Of a stretch of DNA of 64,000 bases, positions 55,937 through 63,892 are shown one piece after another. Both the position numbers and the translations under genes were made by a program. Source of the DNA: Aquimarina sp. AU58 (GTDB lineage: Bacteria; Bacteroidota; Bacteroidia; Flavobacteriales; Flavobacteriaceae); the NCBI RefSeq assembly GCF_900312745.1, contig NZ_OMPD01000008.1, positions 427,617-491,616 of the forward strand. The letters run 5' to 3'. Positions within the stretch are counted from its first letter, which is position 1. Each line of letters starts with the position of its first letter. The notes under the pieces were generated by a model that did not search any database, was not told where the DNA came from, and was given only the letters and a program-made list of their open reading frames with translations.

Positions 55937-57079
55937 ATGGACTTCAAATTATCCGAAGAGCAGTTAATGATACGCGACGCAGCTCGTGATTTTGCTAAAA
56001 CAGAACTATTACCAGGTGTAATCGAACGTGATAACAAACAAGAATTCCCTAAAGAACAAGTAAGAAGAATGGGGGAACTTGGATTTTTAGGAATGATGGC
56101 TTCTCCAGAGTATGGTGGTGGCGGAATGGACACTATTTCTTATGTTTTGGCAATGGAAGAATTATCCAAAGTAGATGCCTCTTGTTCTGTAATTGTATCT
56201 GTAAACAATTCTTTGGTATGTTGGGGCCTTGACACTTTTGGAAATGCTGAGCAAAAAGAAAAATATTTAACTAAACTTGCTACAGGAGAATCAATAGGTG
56301 CTTTTTGTTTATCTGAACCAGAAGCTGGTAGTGATGCTACTTCTCAAAAAACAACGGCTATTGACAAAGGGGATCACTATGTACTAAACGGAACAAAAAA
56401 CTGGATTACTAATGGTAATTCTGCTGATTATTATTTGGTTATTGCTCAAACAGATAGAGAAAAAAGGCATAAAGGGATCAATGCTTTTATTGTTGAAAAA
56501 GGATGGGAAGGGTTTGAAGTTGGACCAAAAGAAGATAAATTAGGAATACGAGGAAGTGACACACATTCTCTTATATTTAATGACGTAAAAGTTCCTAAGG
56601 AAAATCGAATTGGCGAAGATGGTTTTGGGTTTAAGTTTGCTATGAAAACATTGGCTGGAGGCCGTATAGGAATCGCTGCACAAGCATTAGGAATCGCTTC
56701 GGGGGCGTATGAACTAGCAAAAGAATATGCTAAGGTTCGTAAAGCTTTTGGAACAGAAATCATGAATCACCAGGCAATTGCTTTTAAGCTTGCCGACATG
56801 CATGTACAGATTGAAGCTGCCCGTATGTTAGTTTATAAAGCTGCAATGGACAAAGATAACCATGAAAACTATGATTTATCTGGTGCTATGGCAAAACTAG
56901 CTGCGTCTCAAGCCGCAATGGATGTTAGTATAGAAGCAGTACAAATTCATGGTGGTAATGGTTTTGTTAAAGAATATCACGTAGAACGATTAATGAGAGA
57001 TGCAAAAATCACTCAAATTTATGAAGGTACCAGTGAAATACAGAAGATTGTAATATCAAGAAGTATTCTTAGAGATTAA
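55937..57079 (+). CDS. Acyl-CoA dehydrogenase
   Basis: FAD enzyme of 380 residues catalysing the first step of beta-oxidation of short-chain acyl-CoA. The order is normal: N-terminal helical domain, FAD site in AFCLSEPEAGSDATSQKTTA, WITNG, then C-terminal helices with catalytic Glu in AQ-like ITQIYEGTSEIQKIVISRSI (about 363). Highly similar to butyryl-CoA dehydrogenases. Transcribed alone, ending at a strong terminator. Confidence 0.92.
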   Translation: MDFKLSEEQLMIRDAARDFAKTELLPGVIERDNKQEFPKEQVRRMGELGFLGMMASPEYGGGGMDTISYVLAMEELSKVDASCSVIVSVNNSLVCWGLDTFGNAEQKEKYLTKLATGESIGAFCLSEPEAGSDATSQKTTAIDKGDHYVLNGTKNWITNGNSADYYLVIAQTDREKRHKGINAFIVEKGWEGFEVGPKEDKLGIRGSDTHSLIFNDVKVPKENRIGEDGFGFKFAMKTLAGGRIGIAAQALGIASGAYELAKEYAKVRKAFGTEIMNHQAIAFKLADMHVQIEAARMLVYKAAMDKDNHENYDLSGAMAKLAASQAAMDVSIEAVQIHGGNGFVKEYHVERLMRDAKITQIYEGTSEIQKIVISRSILRD

Positions 57080-57100
57080 TTAGTTAAAACTCTCTAATAA

Positions 57101-57136
57101 AAAAGCCCAGTTTGTAAAATTACGAACTGGGCTTTT
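57101..57136 (+). terminator. Rho-independent terminator after the acyl-CoA dehydrogenase gene
   Basis: AAAAGCCCAGTT/AACTGGGCTTTT, a 12-base perfect stem extended by further pairs, followed by T residues. Confidence 0.9.
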
Positions 57137-57189
57137 GTGTTATTTATTTTAGCTTAGATTAGTTATATCATTACTATTTTCTAATCCAA

Positions 57190-57390
57190 CTATCTTTCTC
57201 CCCCAAAAATTGTTGTTCCCTGAACATTACAAGGAGACTCAGAATCACAACCATCACTATTACAAAGATTATTAAGCATGGAATCGATTTCTTGAAAACC
57301 ACCACCTCTCACATCATATTTCATTGGGTTATCTAATTTTGTTATTTTAATTTTTTGAAGATTGATTTTAATCTTGTTCTTTCTTTTCAT
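57190..57390 (-). CDS. Lanthipeptide-like precursor peptide
   Basis: Peptide of 66 residues beginning MKRKNKIKINLQKIKITKLD, a basic leader of the kind seen in Bacteroidota class I lanthipeptide precursors, with a Gly triplet at 29-31 (DVRGGG) as likely cleavage region. The core (about 32-66) has three Cys (43, 48, 54) and six Ser/Thr (37, 45, 50, 52, 59, 60) and ends GTTIFGGER. The Ser/Thr plus Cys content fits ring-forming modification, but no LanB/LanC is in the window. A longer frame to 57447 crosses a -7 element TACTTTTG (57417-57424, minus strand), so this start is preferred. The AGGT-AAAATTTATAAATC box lies 47 bases upstream of that -7. Confidence 0.6.
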   Translation of the reverse strand: MKRKNKIKINLQKIKITKLDNPMKYDVRGGGFQEIDSMLNNLCNSDGCDSESPCNVQGTTIFGGER

Positions 57391-57470
57391 GGTTTCTTTT
57401 GTATTAATGAATACATCAAAAGTAATAAAGAAACAATCTTGTAACATCTATTAAAAATCATTTGCAGGTC

Positions 57471-57484
57471 AAAATTTATAAATC
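57471..57484. promoter_or_regulatory. Repeated box AAAATTTATAAATC, copy 1
   Basis: 14-base box preceded by AGGTC, between the lanthipeptide-like gene and the TPR/AraC regulator. It is identical to copies at 59347 and 59369 and sits 47 bases upstream of the -7 of the precursor gene, the usual distance for an activator site. Confidence 0.5.
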
Positions 57485-57520
57485 TTCACCTTATTTCACT
57501 ACAAATACAAGCACCCCAAA

Positions 57521-59224
57521 CTAATGCCCATACTTTTTCATAAACTCTGCTGGATTACACCCTTTTCGTTTAGAAAAAGCTGTGACAAAAGATTGTAGAT
57601 TATTAAAACCAACTTCTTTTGCCATTGACCTGATCGAGTAGTGTTTAAATTTTTTATTTTGTTCTATCTGTTGTATGCAATATTCAATTCTTAAATCATT
57701 AATATAATTTGCAAAATTCTTTTTCTTCTCCATGTTAATCACCTTAGACAAATAGGTAGAATTTGTTTTTAAGTTTTTCGAAACTTTATTTAAAGTAAGA
57801 TCGTTTTTTAAATATCCTTTATTATCTTCAAAATTGTTCAACTTCTCAAGTATTTCTTTTTTCAATTTAGTTGAAAAATCCTTACTTGACTTGACAATCT
57901 TCCTCTCTTTATTCTCTAAAACTTTAACCTTCTCTAATTCCCTATTTAATTGAATTTTATAATTATTTTTTCTTTTCTTCGAAAAATAAATATATAAAGA
58001 ACTTACAATTATGATCAAAAAGACACTAAACGCTATTGACTTATAAGTTAAAACTTTATTGTTATTTCTAATTTCACTTATCAAGTGATCTTTATCTTTT
58101 ATCAACTGTGGTATATCGTACTTTTTTACAATAGAGTGATTTAATCGGTTATATTTTGTATTAGACGCGTTTTCATACCGTAACAGTTTTTTCATTATTT
58201 CTAACTGATTCTTTTGATCTTTATTCTTTTTATAGTGATCAAGCAATAATGTAAACGCTTCTCTTATTTCTAATCTATAGTTTGACTCATTAGTAATTTC
58301 ATCTACTTTCTTTAAATATTTCAATGCTTTTCGCTCTTCTTTTAGTTGCAAATAGGTTTTCCCCAAATACAGATATCCTTTTCTTACATTTACATCATTG
58401 ACATCTTCTTCTGATAAAATCAATGCTTTATCCAAACTATCGATAGCCGATTGGTATTCTTCTCTATAATAACTATTGATTCCGTAAGCAAATAAAAGAT
58501 TTGGGTAATGATGCCTATAAGTACCAGACAGACTAGCTGTTATTCCTTTTTTAAGATAAAAGTATGCCGAATCATAGTGCTTAAGTCGATTATAACTATC
58601 AGACAATTTATACAACGTAGCTATATAAATCTGACTACGCTTCATAACACTATCTTGTTTTAGTAAGTAACTATAATTTTCTTTATATACCAGTAGTGCT
58701 TCTTTCTCTTTTCCCAGGATGGTTTTTAACAATGCAATGTTATGTTTTAAACCAATCAACTGTCGTTTATTGTTATTCCTTTCTGCATATTCTTTAGCAA
58801 TTAAATATGCTTCTAATGCTTCATCGTGCTGTTCTATGGTACTTAATATATTTCCCTTTATCATATATCCTGTAGAAGGATAATGGTTATTTCGTAACTT
58901 TTTTGTTATTTCAATTATAGAATCTGCATACTGCAATGATATTTCAGGCTGTTTTTTGTAGATAGAAAGAAACATTTGATATCCATCTGCTATCCTCTCA
59001 TTATTAATCTGTTTTTTCGCTTTAGAAATATAAGTATCTGCAAGTTTTCGTTTATAAACAGAATCGAGGTCTTTCCCTTTCCAAAATTTAATTGCTAATT
59101 CTCTTAATGTTTTACTCTTTAATGAATCTGCATTAACAATTTTCTGTTCGGTTCGTAATTGGGATGTTGCGTGTAATGAAGGGATATAAAATATTAATAT
59201 TACCAATAAACCGATCCATTTCAT
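57521..59224 (-). CDS. Membrane-anchored TPR sensor with C-terminal AraC-type HTH
   Basis: Regulator of 567 residues starting at MKWIGLLVILIFYIPSLHA, a signal or anchor segment. About 350 residues of TPR-like helices follow (DEALEAYLIAKEYAERNN, DSAYFYLKKGI, YQSAIDSLDKALILS, RKALKYLKKVDEI), then a membrane helix (about 385-405; SIAFSVFLIIIVSSLYIYF). A cytoplasmic AraC HTH ends the protein (YINDLRIEYCIQQIE, IRSMAKEVGFNNLQSFVTAFSKRKGCNPAEF). A start 24 bases earlier is also possible. A -7 element TAAGTTTG with a TTG 17 bases upstream lies at 59263-59290 (minus strand). Such TPR/AraC proteins are common one-component sensors in Flavobacteriia; the signal is unknown. Confidence 0.8.
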   Translation of the reverse strand: MKWIGLLVILIFYIPSLHATSQLRTEQKIVNADSLKSKTLRELAIKFWKGKDLDSVYKRKLADTYISKAKKQINNERIADGYQMFLSIYKKQPEISLQYADSIIEITKKLRNNHYPSTGYMIKGNILSTIEQHDEALEAYLIAKEYAERNNNKRQLIGLKHNIALLKTILGKEKEALLVYKENYSYLLKQDSVMKRSQIYIATLYKLSDSYNRLKHYDSAYFYLKKGITASLSGTYRHHYPNLLFAYGINSYYREEYQSAIDSLDKALILSEEDVNDVNVRKGYLYLGKTYLQLKEERKALKYLKKVDEITNESNYRLEIREAFTLLLDHYKKNKDQKNQLEIMKKLLRYENASNTKYNRLNHSIVKKYDIPQLIKDKDHLISEIRNNNKVLTYKSIAFSVFLIIIVSSLYIYFSKKRKNNYKIQLNRELEKVKVLENKERKIVKSSKDFSTKLKKEILEKLNNFEDNKGYLKNDLTLNKVSKNLKTNSTYLSKVINMEKKKNFANYINDLRIEYCIQQIEQNKKFKHYSIRSMAKEVGFNNLQSFVTAFSKRKGCNPAEFMKKYGH

Positions 59225-59346
59225 ATATAAGTAGATTAAAAAGGGCATGTATGTTTAATAAACAAACTTACGAAGAATAAAAAACTTCAAAAAAGTAGTT
59301 ATCCTGGCAATTACAAAAAAAGAACCTAAGTATAAAAACGTAGGTT

Positions 59347-59360
59347 AAAATTTATAAATC
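59347..59360. promoter_or_regulatory. Repeated box AAAATTTATAAATC, copy 2
   Basis: 14-base box preceded by AGGTT, upstream of the TPR/AraC regulator and the broken precursor gene. It is 22 bases from copy 3, centre to centre, about two DNA turns. Confidence 0.5.
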
Positions 59361-59368
59361 GATAAGGT

Positions 59369-59382
59369 AAAATTTATAAATC
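59369..59382. promoter_or_regulatory. Repeated box AAAATTTATAAATC, copy 3
   Basis: 14-base box preceded by AGGT directly, in the same divergent intergenic region as copy 2 (59249-59551). The remaining bases of this region show no gene. Confidence 0.5.
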
Positions 59383-59551
59383 CTAACCAGAGCACCTTGA
59401 AAAACTTGTCTTTTCCATATAATTTTATCCCACAAAGTTACTCTTTAGATATATATTATCATTATCACAAGACAGATAAAAAGTGAATATATAGTCGTAA
59501 AACCATAGACGACACTAAACATATTGTGGTATCAAATTATTAATATATATC

Positions 59552-59708
59552 ATGAAAAAATCGATTTTAGATTTCAGAAAAACGTTAAGTAAAGATCAAC
59601 AAAAAAATAGTCGGTGGGACACGTATATGTAATTATAGATCAGAAACTTGTTATGAAGGTTCTGCACCCAGTTCTAATCTCAATCAACTAGTAGTTATTG
59701 ATTCTTAA
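59552..59708 (+). pseudogene. Double-glycine-leader peptide gene broken by a frameshift in an A7 tract
   Basis: The frame from ATG 59552 reads MKKSILDFRKTLSKDQQK and then hits a stop at 59630-59632 (26 residues). If one A is removed from the run of seven A at 59601-59607, the frame continues IVGGTRICNYRSETCYEGS and ends at 59706-59708, giving 51 residues. The leader then has the classic LSKDQQKIVGG processing motif (Gly-Gly at 21-22) and a core with two Cys. So this is either a broken gene, a slippage-controlled gene or a sequencing error in the run. Confidence 0.6.
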
Positions 59709-59896
59709 GGGTTTATCACATATATTAATTTATCAAGGCATAGGTGTTAACATTATTTAACTTTAAATAAGCAAAGTAATTATATTAACTTATAAATTCC
59801 GGAAACAAACAGTTAATATAAATTATTGCGAAAAAAGTTCGATGTTAACTACTTATAATTAAATAATTATTCAATAACACTTTAAAATTACATTTT

Positions 59897-60097
59897 ATGT
59901 ATTTAAAAAAATTTTCTAAGTATAGAATTGACAAGAAATTATTATCAAGAATCAATGCAGGTGGGCATGGTTTAGTAATTTGTGGTAATGGAGAATCATT
60001 TAGTGCATCTGCAGAATCAGAAAGCTCGGTAGAACGAGGCGGTAGCCGTTGGTGTCGAGATAGAGGTGGTGTATCTGCTACTGTATATCTTGAATAA
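59897..60097 (+). CDS. Double-glycine-leader peptide precursor, Gly/Ser-rich core
   Basis: Peptide of 66 residues. Leader MYLKKFSKYRIDKKLLSRINAGG fits the bacteriocin-type double-glycine leader (Gly22-Gly23), expected to be cut by a C39-peptidase ABC exporter. The core of about 43 residues is rich in Ser, Gly and acidic residues, with two Cys at 29 and 53. No modification or export gene is in the window. The stretch 59709-59896 before it has no gene. Confidence 0.6.
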   Translation: MYLKKFSKYRIDKKLLSRINAGGHGLVICGNGESFSASAESESSVERGGSRWCRDRGGVSATVYLE

Positions 60098-60107
60098 AAA
60101 TAAACTT

Positions 60108-60211
60108 TTGCTAAACGCTACGAAAAGATAAAGTAGGGCTTGGTGTTAATTCCAAGTTCCTCATGAATCGTGTTTCTAAACATTCTTCTTTCTAATTGTA
60201 GCGTTTAGCAA
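60108..60211. ncRNA. Inverted-repeat element, 14-base arms, possible structured RNA
   Basis: Arms TTGCTAAACGCTAC at 60108-60121 and its exact complement at 60198-60211 enclose 76 bases. Inside is a second stem CTTGG/CCAAG (60139-60143 with 60152-60156). It begins 11 bases after the stop of the second intact precursor. It could be a structured RNA, a 3' end element of the peptide mRNA, or a small mobile-element remnant; no target duplication was seen. Confidence 0.4.
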
Positions 60212-60288
60212 CCAATAAAACATTCAATTTACTAATAATCAATCTACGGAATTGGCTAACCCTACAAATAGCAAAGAAATAGAATACC

Positions 60289-61161
60289 TTATCTGTTCCA
60301 ATCCATATCAACATAGTGTTTCTCAATATATTCTTTAAGAATAGTAATATCTTCCTTTGATGTTAGATCTGGTACATGTTCTGATATCGGTATCCCAATT
60401 ACCGATGTAGGGTGTTCTTTTACCATATCTAATAGTGCTGTGGGAAGCTCTTTTTCATTCCTTTTTTCATTAACCGGGCAATTCACTACATAACCCTTAA
60501 ACATTGCTCCATCAAACTTAAAAATATTCATACTTACTCTAAGCTTACCAAATCTGTCTTTATAGAGTTCACTGTCTTCGATCGAAGGTTTTTCAATAAT
60601 ATCCTTCAAAAACCCTTCTTCATCCAAAGATACCAAGGCAAATCGAGCTATCCGTTGCAAACTAAATTGCAACGCATCTCTATCATAACTCACAAAAGCA
60701 TTTGCATGATCAGTACTCCGTAAAGCTTTTAAAGCAGTTTCAGAATACAAATTATCACTATTACAAACAGTATAGGTTTGGTCATTTAATTCTGGGTATT
60801 GTGTAATTGCCTGATGAAGAGCATCTGCTGTTCCAAAAGGTTTCTCTCTATCTTTTGGGATATATTGTATTGCATAATTAATAGTGAGGCCATGAAAATT
60901 ATTTCCACCAGGGTTATCTCCATAAAACTCCTTTATCAGGTTTTCTTTTTCTCCGATAACAATGAATATATGTTTATACCCTGCCTGTTTAGCATTATAC
61001 AAAAGATAATCCATTACAGGTCTCCCAGTTGCATCTATACTAATAAGAGATTTTGATCGCGTATTTGCTTGCGCTGTCAAATCAGTACTTAATTTGGTTT
61101 TTATTACCTTCTTCATTCTTGAAGACGCTCCCCCTGCCAAAATGATTAAATTTTCGTGCAT
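60289..61161 (-). CDS. Sugar-1-phosphate nucleotidyltransferase
   Basis: Protein of 290 residues. The nucleotide-binding ILAGGASSRMKK at the start and KSLISIDATGRPVMDYLLYNA are typical of NTP-sugar pyrophosphorylases. CNSDNLYSETALK and the C-terminal GIPISEHVPDLTSKEDI complete the fold. It lies 15 bases after the GHMP kinase gene. With that kinase and the GH109-type gene it probably makes an NDP-sugar, possibly UDP-GalNAc; the sugar is an inference. Confidence 0.75.
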   Translation of the reverse strand: MHENLIILAGGASSRMKKVIKTKLSTDLTAQANTRSKSLISIDATGRPVMDYLLYNAKQAGYKHIFIVIGEKENLIKEFYGDNPGGNNFHGLTINYAIQYIPKDREKPFGTADALHQAITQYPELNDQTYTVCNSDNLYSETALKALRSTDHANAFVSYDRDALQFSLQRIARFALVSLDEEGFLKDIIEKPSIEDSELYKDRFGKLRVSMNIFKFDGAMFKGYVVNCPVNEKRNEKELPTALLDMVKEHPTSVIGIPISEHVPDLTSKEDITILKEYIEKHYVDMDWNR

Positions 61162-61176
61162 ATTTCTATTTTCTCG

Positions 61177-62250
61177 TTACAAAACTCTTGCTCCAGAGTC
61201 TACATTTACAACATAGGAGGTTTTACCTTCTCTTTTAATAGCTTCTACAACTTGTTCCTCCTTACCTTTTGGAGCTATAGCCACAATACTACCTCCTCCA
61301 CCTGATCCAACAATCTTAACTCCATAAGCCCCAGCCTGGATTGCACTATCTACCATTTTATCTATTACAGGAACCGTTATTTTAAGGATATCTTTTAAAA
61401 TATGGTGGTGTTGATTCATTAAATCTCCTAAATACTTCATATTCGGAACTTCCTTTTTAAATTCTTGTAAAGCTTCAAGCGTTATAGAATGATTTTTTAG
61501 AGCCGCAAAGAAATAAGGTTTCAAATCAGATGGAATATATTTTTCATATTCGTCATACTCTTCCAGTAAAGTAGATTTTATATTGAAATCAGGTTTTTTT
61601 AGTGTCACGTATTCTATAGCTCTAAGTGCTTTTTCTTTTCGATCTCCCAACGTACCTATGGTTTCTTTTTTCACTCCGGATTCACCTACAATTAATCCCG
61701 GTACCGTATTCTGTATCCTTTCATAAGATGTTTTCTCACTGGTATCGATAAACAAAACTCCTCCCAAGCCAATTGAATATTGATCCATCAATCCTCCTGG
61801 CTCATTATGTTCCAGAACTTCGGCTTCATAAGCTATTCTAGAAACCAGTATTGGGGTCACTTCCTGGTTTGCACCAAATGCTTCCAACAAAAACCTTACC
61901 CATGCTACTATAAGTGCAGAAGAACTGGAAACTCCCGCATTAAGTGGTAAATCTCCTTTTATCTCTATATCATAACCTTGATCTGGGATGCAGCCATATC
62001 GTCTTAGCACTCTAAGAGATGAAGCAAAATAATCCCTGTGCTCGATCTGCTCAAATTTTTCACCTATAAGAATCTCTCTCTCTTCTCCAATATCTGGTAA
62101 TTTTATCTTGAAAAGAGCGGCTGCATTTTCAATAGCATTTAGTGTGATATATTTATCTATTGCGCATGCAATAACAGGTAATCCAAGATAATCCTGATGA
62201 TCCCCAAATAAGCAAGTTCTTCCCGGAGATACTATATTTATTTTTTTCAA
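61177..62250 (-). CDS. GHMP-family sugar kinase (galactokinase-like)
   Basis: Kinase of 357 residues. PGRTCLFGDHQDYLGLPV is the GHMP/galactokinase sugar-binding motif (G/E-H-Q-D-Y), the ATP loop is LPLNAGVSSSSALIVAW, and GLMDQYSIGLGG follows. KIVGSGGGGSIVAIAP is the third GHMP motif. The start is a TTG at 62250; no ATG is upstream in frame. It phosphorylates a sugar at C1. It follows the GH109-type gene (58-base gap), so GalNAc is a reasonable substrate. Confidence 0.78.
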   Translation of the reverse strand: MKKINIVSPGRTCLFGDHQDYLGLPVIACAIDKYITLNAIENAAALFKIKLPDIGEEREILIGEKFEQIEHRDYFASSLRVLRRYGCIPDQGYDIEIKGDLPLNAGVSSSSALIVAWVRFLLEAFGANQEVTPILVSRIAYEAEVLEHNEPGGLMDQYSIGLGGVLFIDTSEKTSYERIQNTVPGLIVGESGVKKETIGTLGDRKEKALRAIEYVTLKKPDFNIKSTLLEEYDEYEKYIPSDLKPYFFAALKNHSITLEALQEFKKEVPNMKYLGDLMNQHHHILKDILKITVPVIDKMVDSAIQAGAYGVKIVGSGGGGSIVAIAPKGKEEQVVEAIKREGKTSYVVNVDSGARVL

Positions 62251-62308
62251 AATTGCTTTTAAATAATGTATGTTTTATAATAATCCATCTCAATAATCTC
62301 TATTAAAA

Positions 62309-63676
62309 CTAATAGGTATCCTTAATCCAGTTGTACGGTTTTCTTTTGACCCACAATCCTCTTGTAAAATCCGGAAAATCCTGTGGTTCTCCATTATTCT
62401 CTATAGAGACTTCTGACAGCGGTGTAATTGCACTCCATGCAGCGGCATCATACACATCTAATGGTGGTGTTATATTTTGTTTTGCAGATTCTACAAAAGC
62501 ATTAATCACAAAAAAATCCATCCCACCATGACCAGCACCCATTGCATGTTCTCCATATTTTTTCCATAAAGGGTGGTCATATTTTGCCAGCCATTCATCT
62601 GCCTGATCCCATTTATGTGATTCTGATTTTCCTTCTATATATATTCTATTTCCATCGACCTCCCATAATCCATTGGCTCCTTGAACTCTAAACCCTAATG
62701 AATAAGGGCGAGGTAAATTACAATCATGGGTAACTATAATGGTTTCTCCCATTGTAGTCTCAATAGTCGAAGTAATAACATCTCCTTGTTTAAACTTAAC
62801 TTTTGCATTTGGATGGTTTTCTCCTCCATTTTTCACAATATAATTGTGTAAACCTATGCCTTTGGTTGCATTAGAAGTAATAGATGAAAAACGATTTCCT
62901 CTATTAATATTACACATTGTAGCCATAGGACCTACACCATGAGTTGGATATACATCTGCATTTCTTGCTACCGAGTGCTGTGTTCTCCATTTTGATTCAG
63001 AAATACCTTTTTCACCAAACTCTACTCCTTTTCCATATGCAGTTTTTCCATCATTTAGTTTTACAAATCTCAGATCATGCTGATATCCACATCTAAAATG
63101 CACTAACTCTCCAAACACATTTTGTCTAACCATATTTAGGACTGCCAAAACATCTCGTCTATAGTTAACATTTTCTAAAATCATAAGATGTGTACCGGTA
63201 GCTTCATGGGTATTTACCAAATCCCAGCATTCTTCAAGAGTATTAGCAGCAGAAACTTCAAGACCGGTATATTTACCTGCTACCATCGAATCTTTGGCCA
63301 TCCTGGTATGCCATAACCAGGGAGTAGATATAATTACGGCATCTACATCCTCTAGGTTTAGTAAACTTCTGTAGTCATATTCATTTTTACCGAATACTTT
63401 TGGTTTAGCTCCCCCTGCTTTACTGATTGCTTCTAAAGAAAGATCTATCCGAGTCTGATCAATATCACAAATTGCTGTTACTAACACATCATCTCTTAAA
63501 AGAACATTTCTTAAATGATTTGTTCCTCTTAGACCAACACCAATTAGTCCTAATTTAAGTTTTTCTTTTTGACTATATCCCTTATTTCCGAAAGTTAAGT
63601 TAGGTAGTACAGAAATACCAGCTCCTGCTATTGCTGTTTTTTTAATAAAGTTTCGTCTAGATTTGTGTGTATTCAT
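62309..63676 (-). CDS. GH109-type NAD-dependent glycosidase (Gfo/Idh/MocA fold), Tat-exported
   Basis: Protein of 455 residues with twin-arginine signal KSRRNFIKKTAIAGAG. The Rossmann part is GLIGVGLRGTNHL, and the STPWLWHTRMA and LMILENVNYRRDVLAVLNMV motifs are as in GH109 alpha-N-acetylgalactosaminidases. GELVHFRCGYQHDLRF and VYPTHGVGPMATMCNINRG are also shared. Relatives hydrolyse alpha-GalNAc by an NAD-based mechanism. First gene of the kinase/nucleotidyltransferase operon. An imperfect inverted repeat lies in the upstream 181 bases (63717-63729 with 63767-63779). Confidence 0.8.
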   Translation of the reverse strand: MNTHKSRRNFIKKTAIAGAGISVLPNLTFGNKGYSQKEKLKLGLIGVGLRGTNHLRNVLLRDDVLVTAICDIDQTRIDLSLEAISKAGGAKPKVFGKNEYDYRSLLNLEDVDAVIISTPWLWHTRMAKDSMVAGKYTGLEVSAANTLEECWDLVNTHEATGTHLMILENVNYRRDVLAVLNMVRQNVFGELVHFRCGYQHDLRFVKLNDGKTAYGKGVEFGEKGISESKWRTQHSVARNADVYPTHGVGPMATMCNINRGNRFSSITSNATKGIGLHNYIVKNGGENHPNAKVKFKQGDVITSTIETTMGETIIVTHDCNLPRPYSLGFRVQGANGLWEVDGNRIYIEGKSESHKWDQADEWLAKYDHPLWKKYGEHAMGAGHGGMDFFVINAFVESAKQNITPPLDVYDAAAWSAITPLSEVSIENNGEPQDFPDFTRGLWVKRKPYNWIKDTY

Positions 63677-63857
63677 GATGTTTAGTTTTTCTATTACATT
63701 CTTTAAATATAACAGAAAAGCTCATAGTTAAAAAGGACTGTGTATTTCTTTTTTTCTATCTGTATAAACTACGAGCTTTCATTTTTTTTAACAGCTCTAT
63801 CTTATTGTATGACTACTCTATTTTCTAAAGTATTTGGGGTTGGTTTTTAAACATAAA

Positions 63858-63888
63858 AAAACCCTTCATAATAATTATGAAGGGTTTT
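63858..63888 (-). terminator. Terminator of the rRNA operon
   Basis: AAAACCCTTCATAAT/ATTATGAAGGGTTTT, a 15-base perfect arm pair, followed on the minus strand by T run, just past the 5S gene. Confidence 0.85.
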
Positions 63889-63892
63889 CAAG

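Noticed and set aside
57391..57447. N-terminal extension of the lanthipeptide-like gene
   Set aside because: It would run through the -7 promoter element and adds a non-leader-like sequence.
60108..60211. Inverted-repeat element as an insertion sequence
   Set aside because: Only 104 bases, no transposase and no target-site duplication in the flanks.
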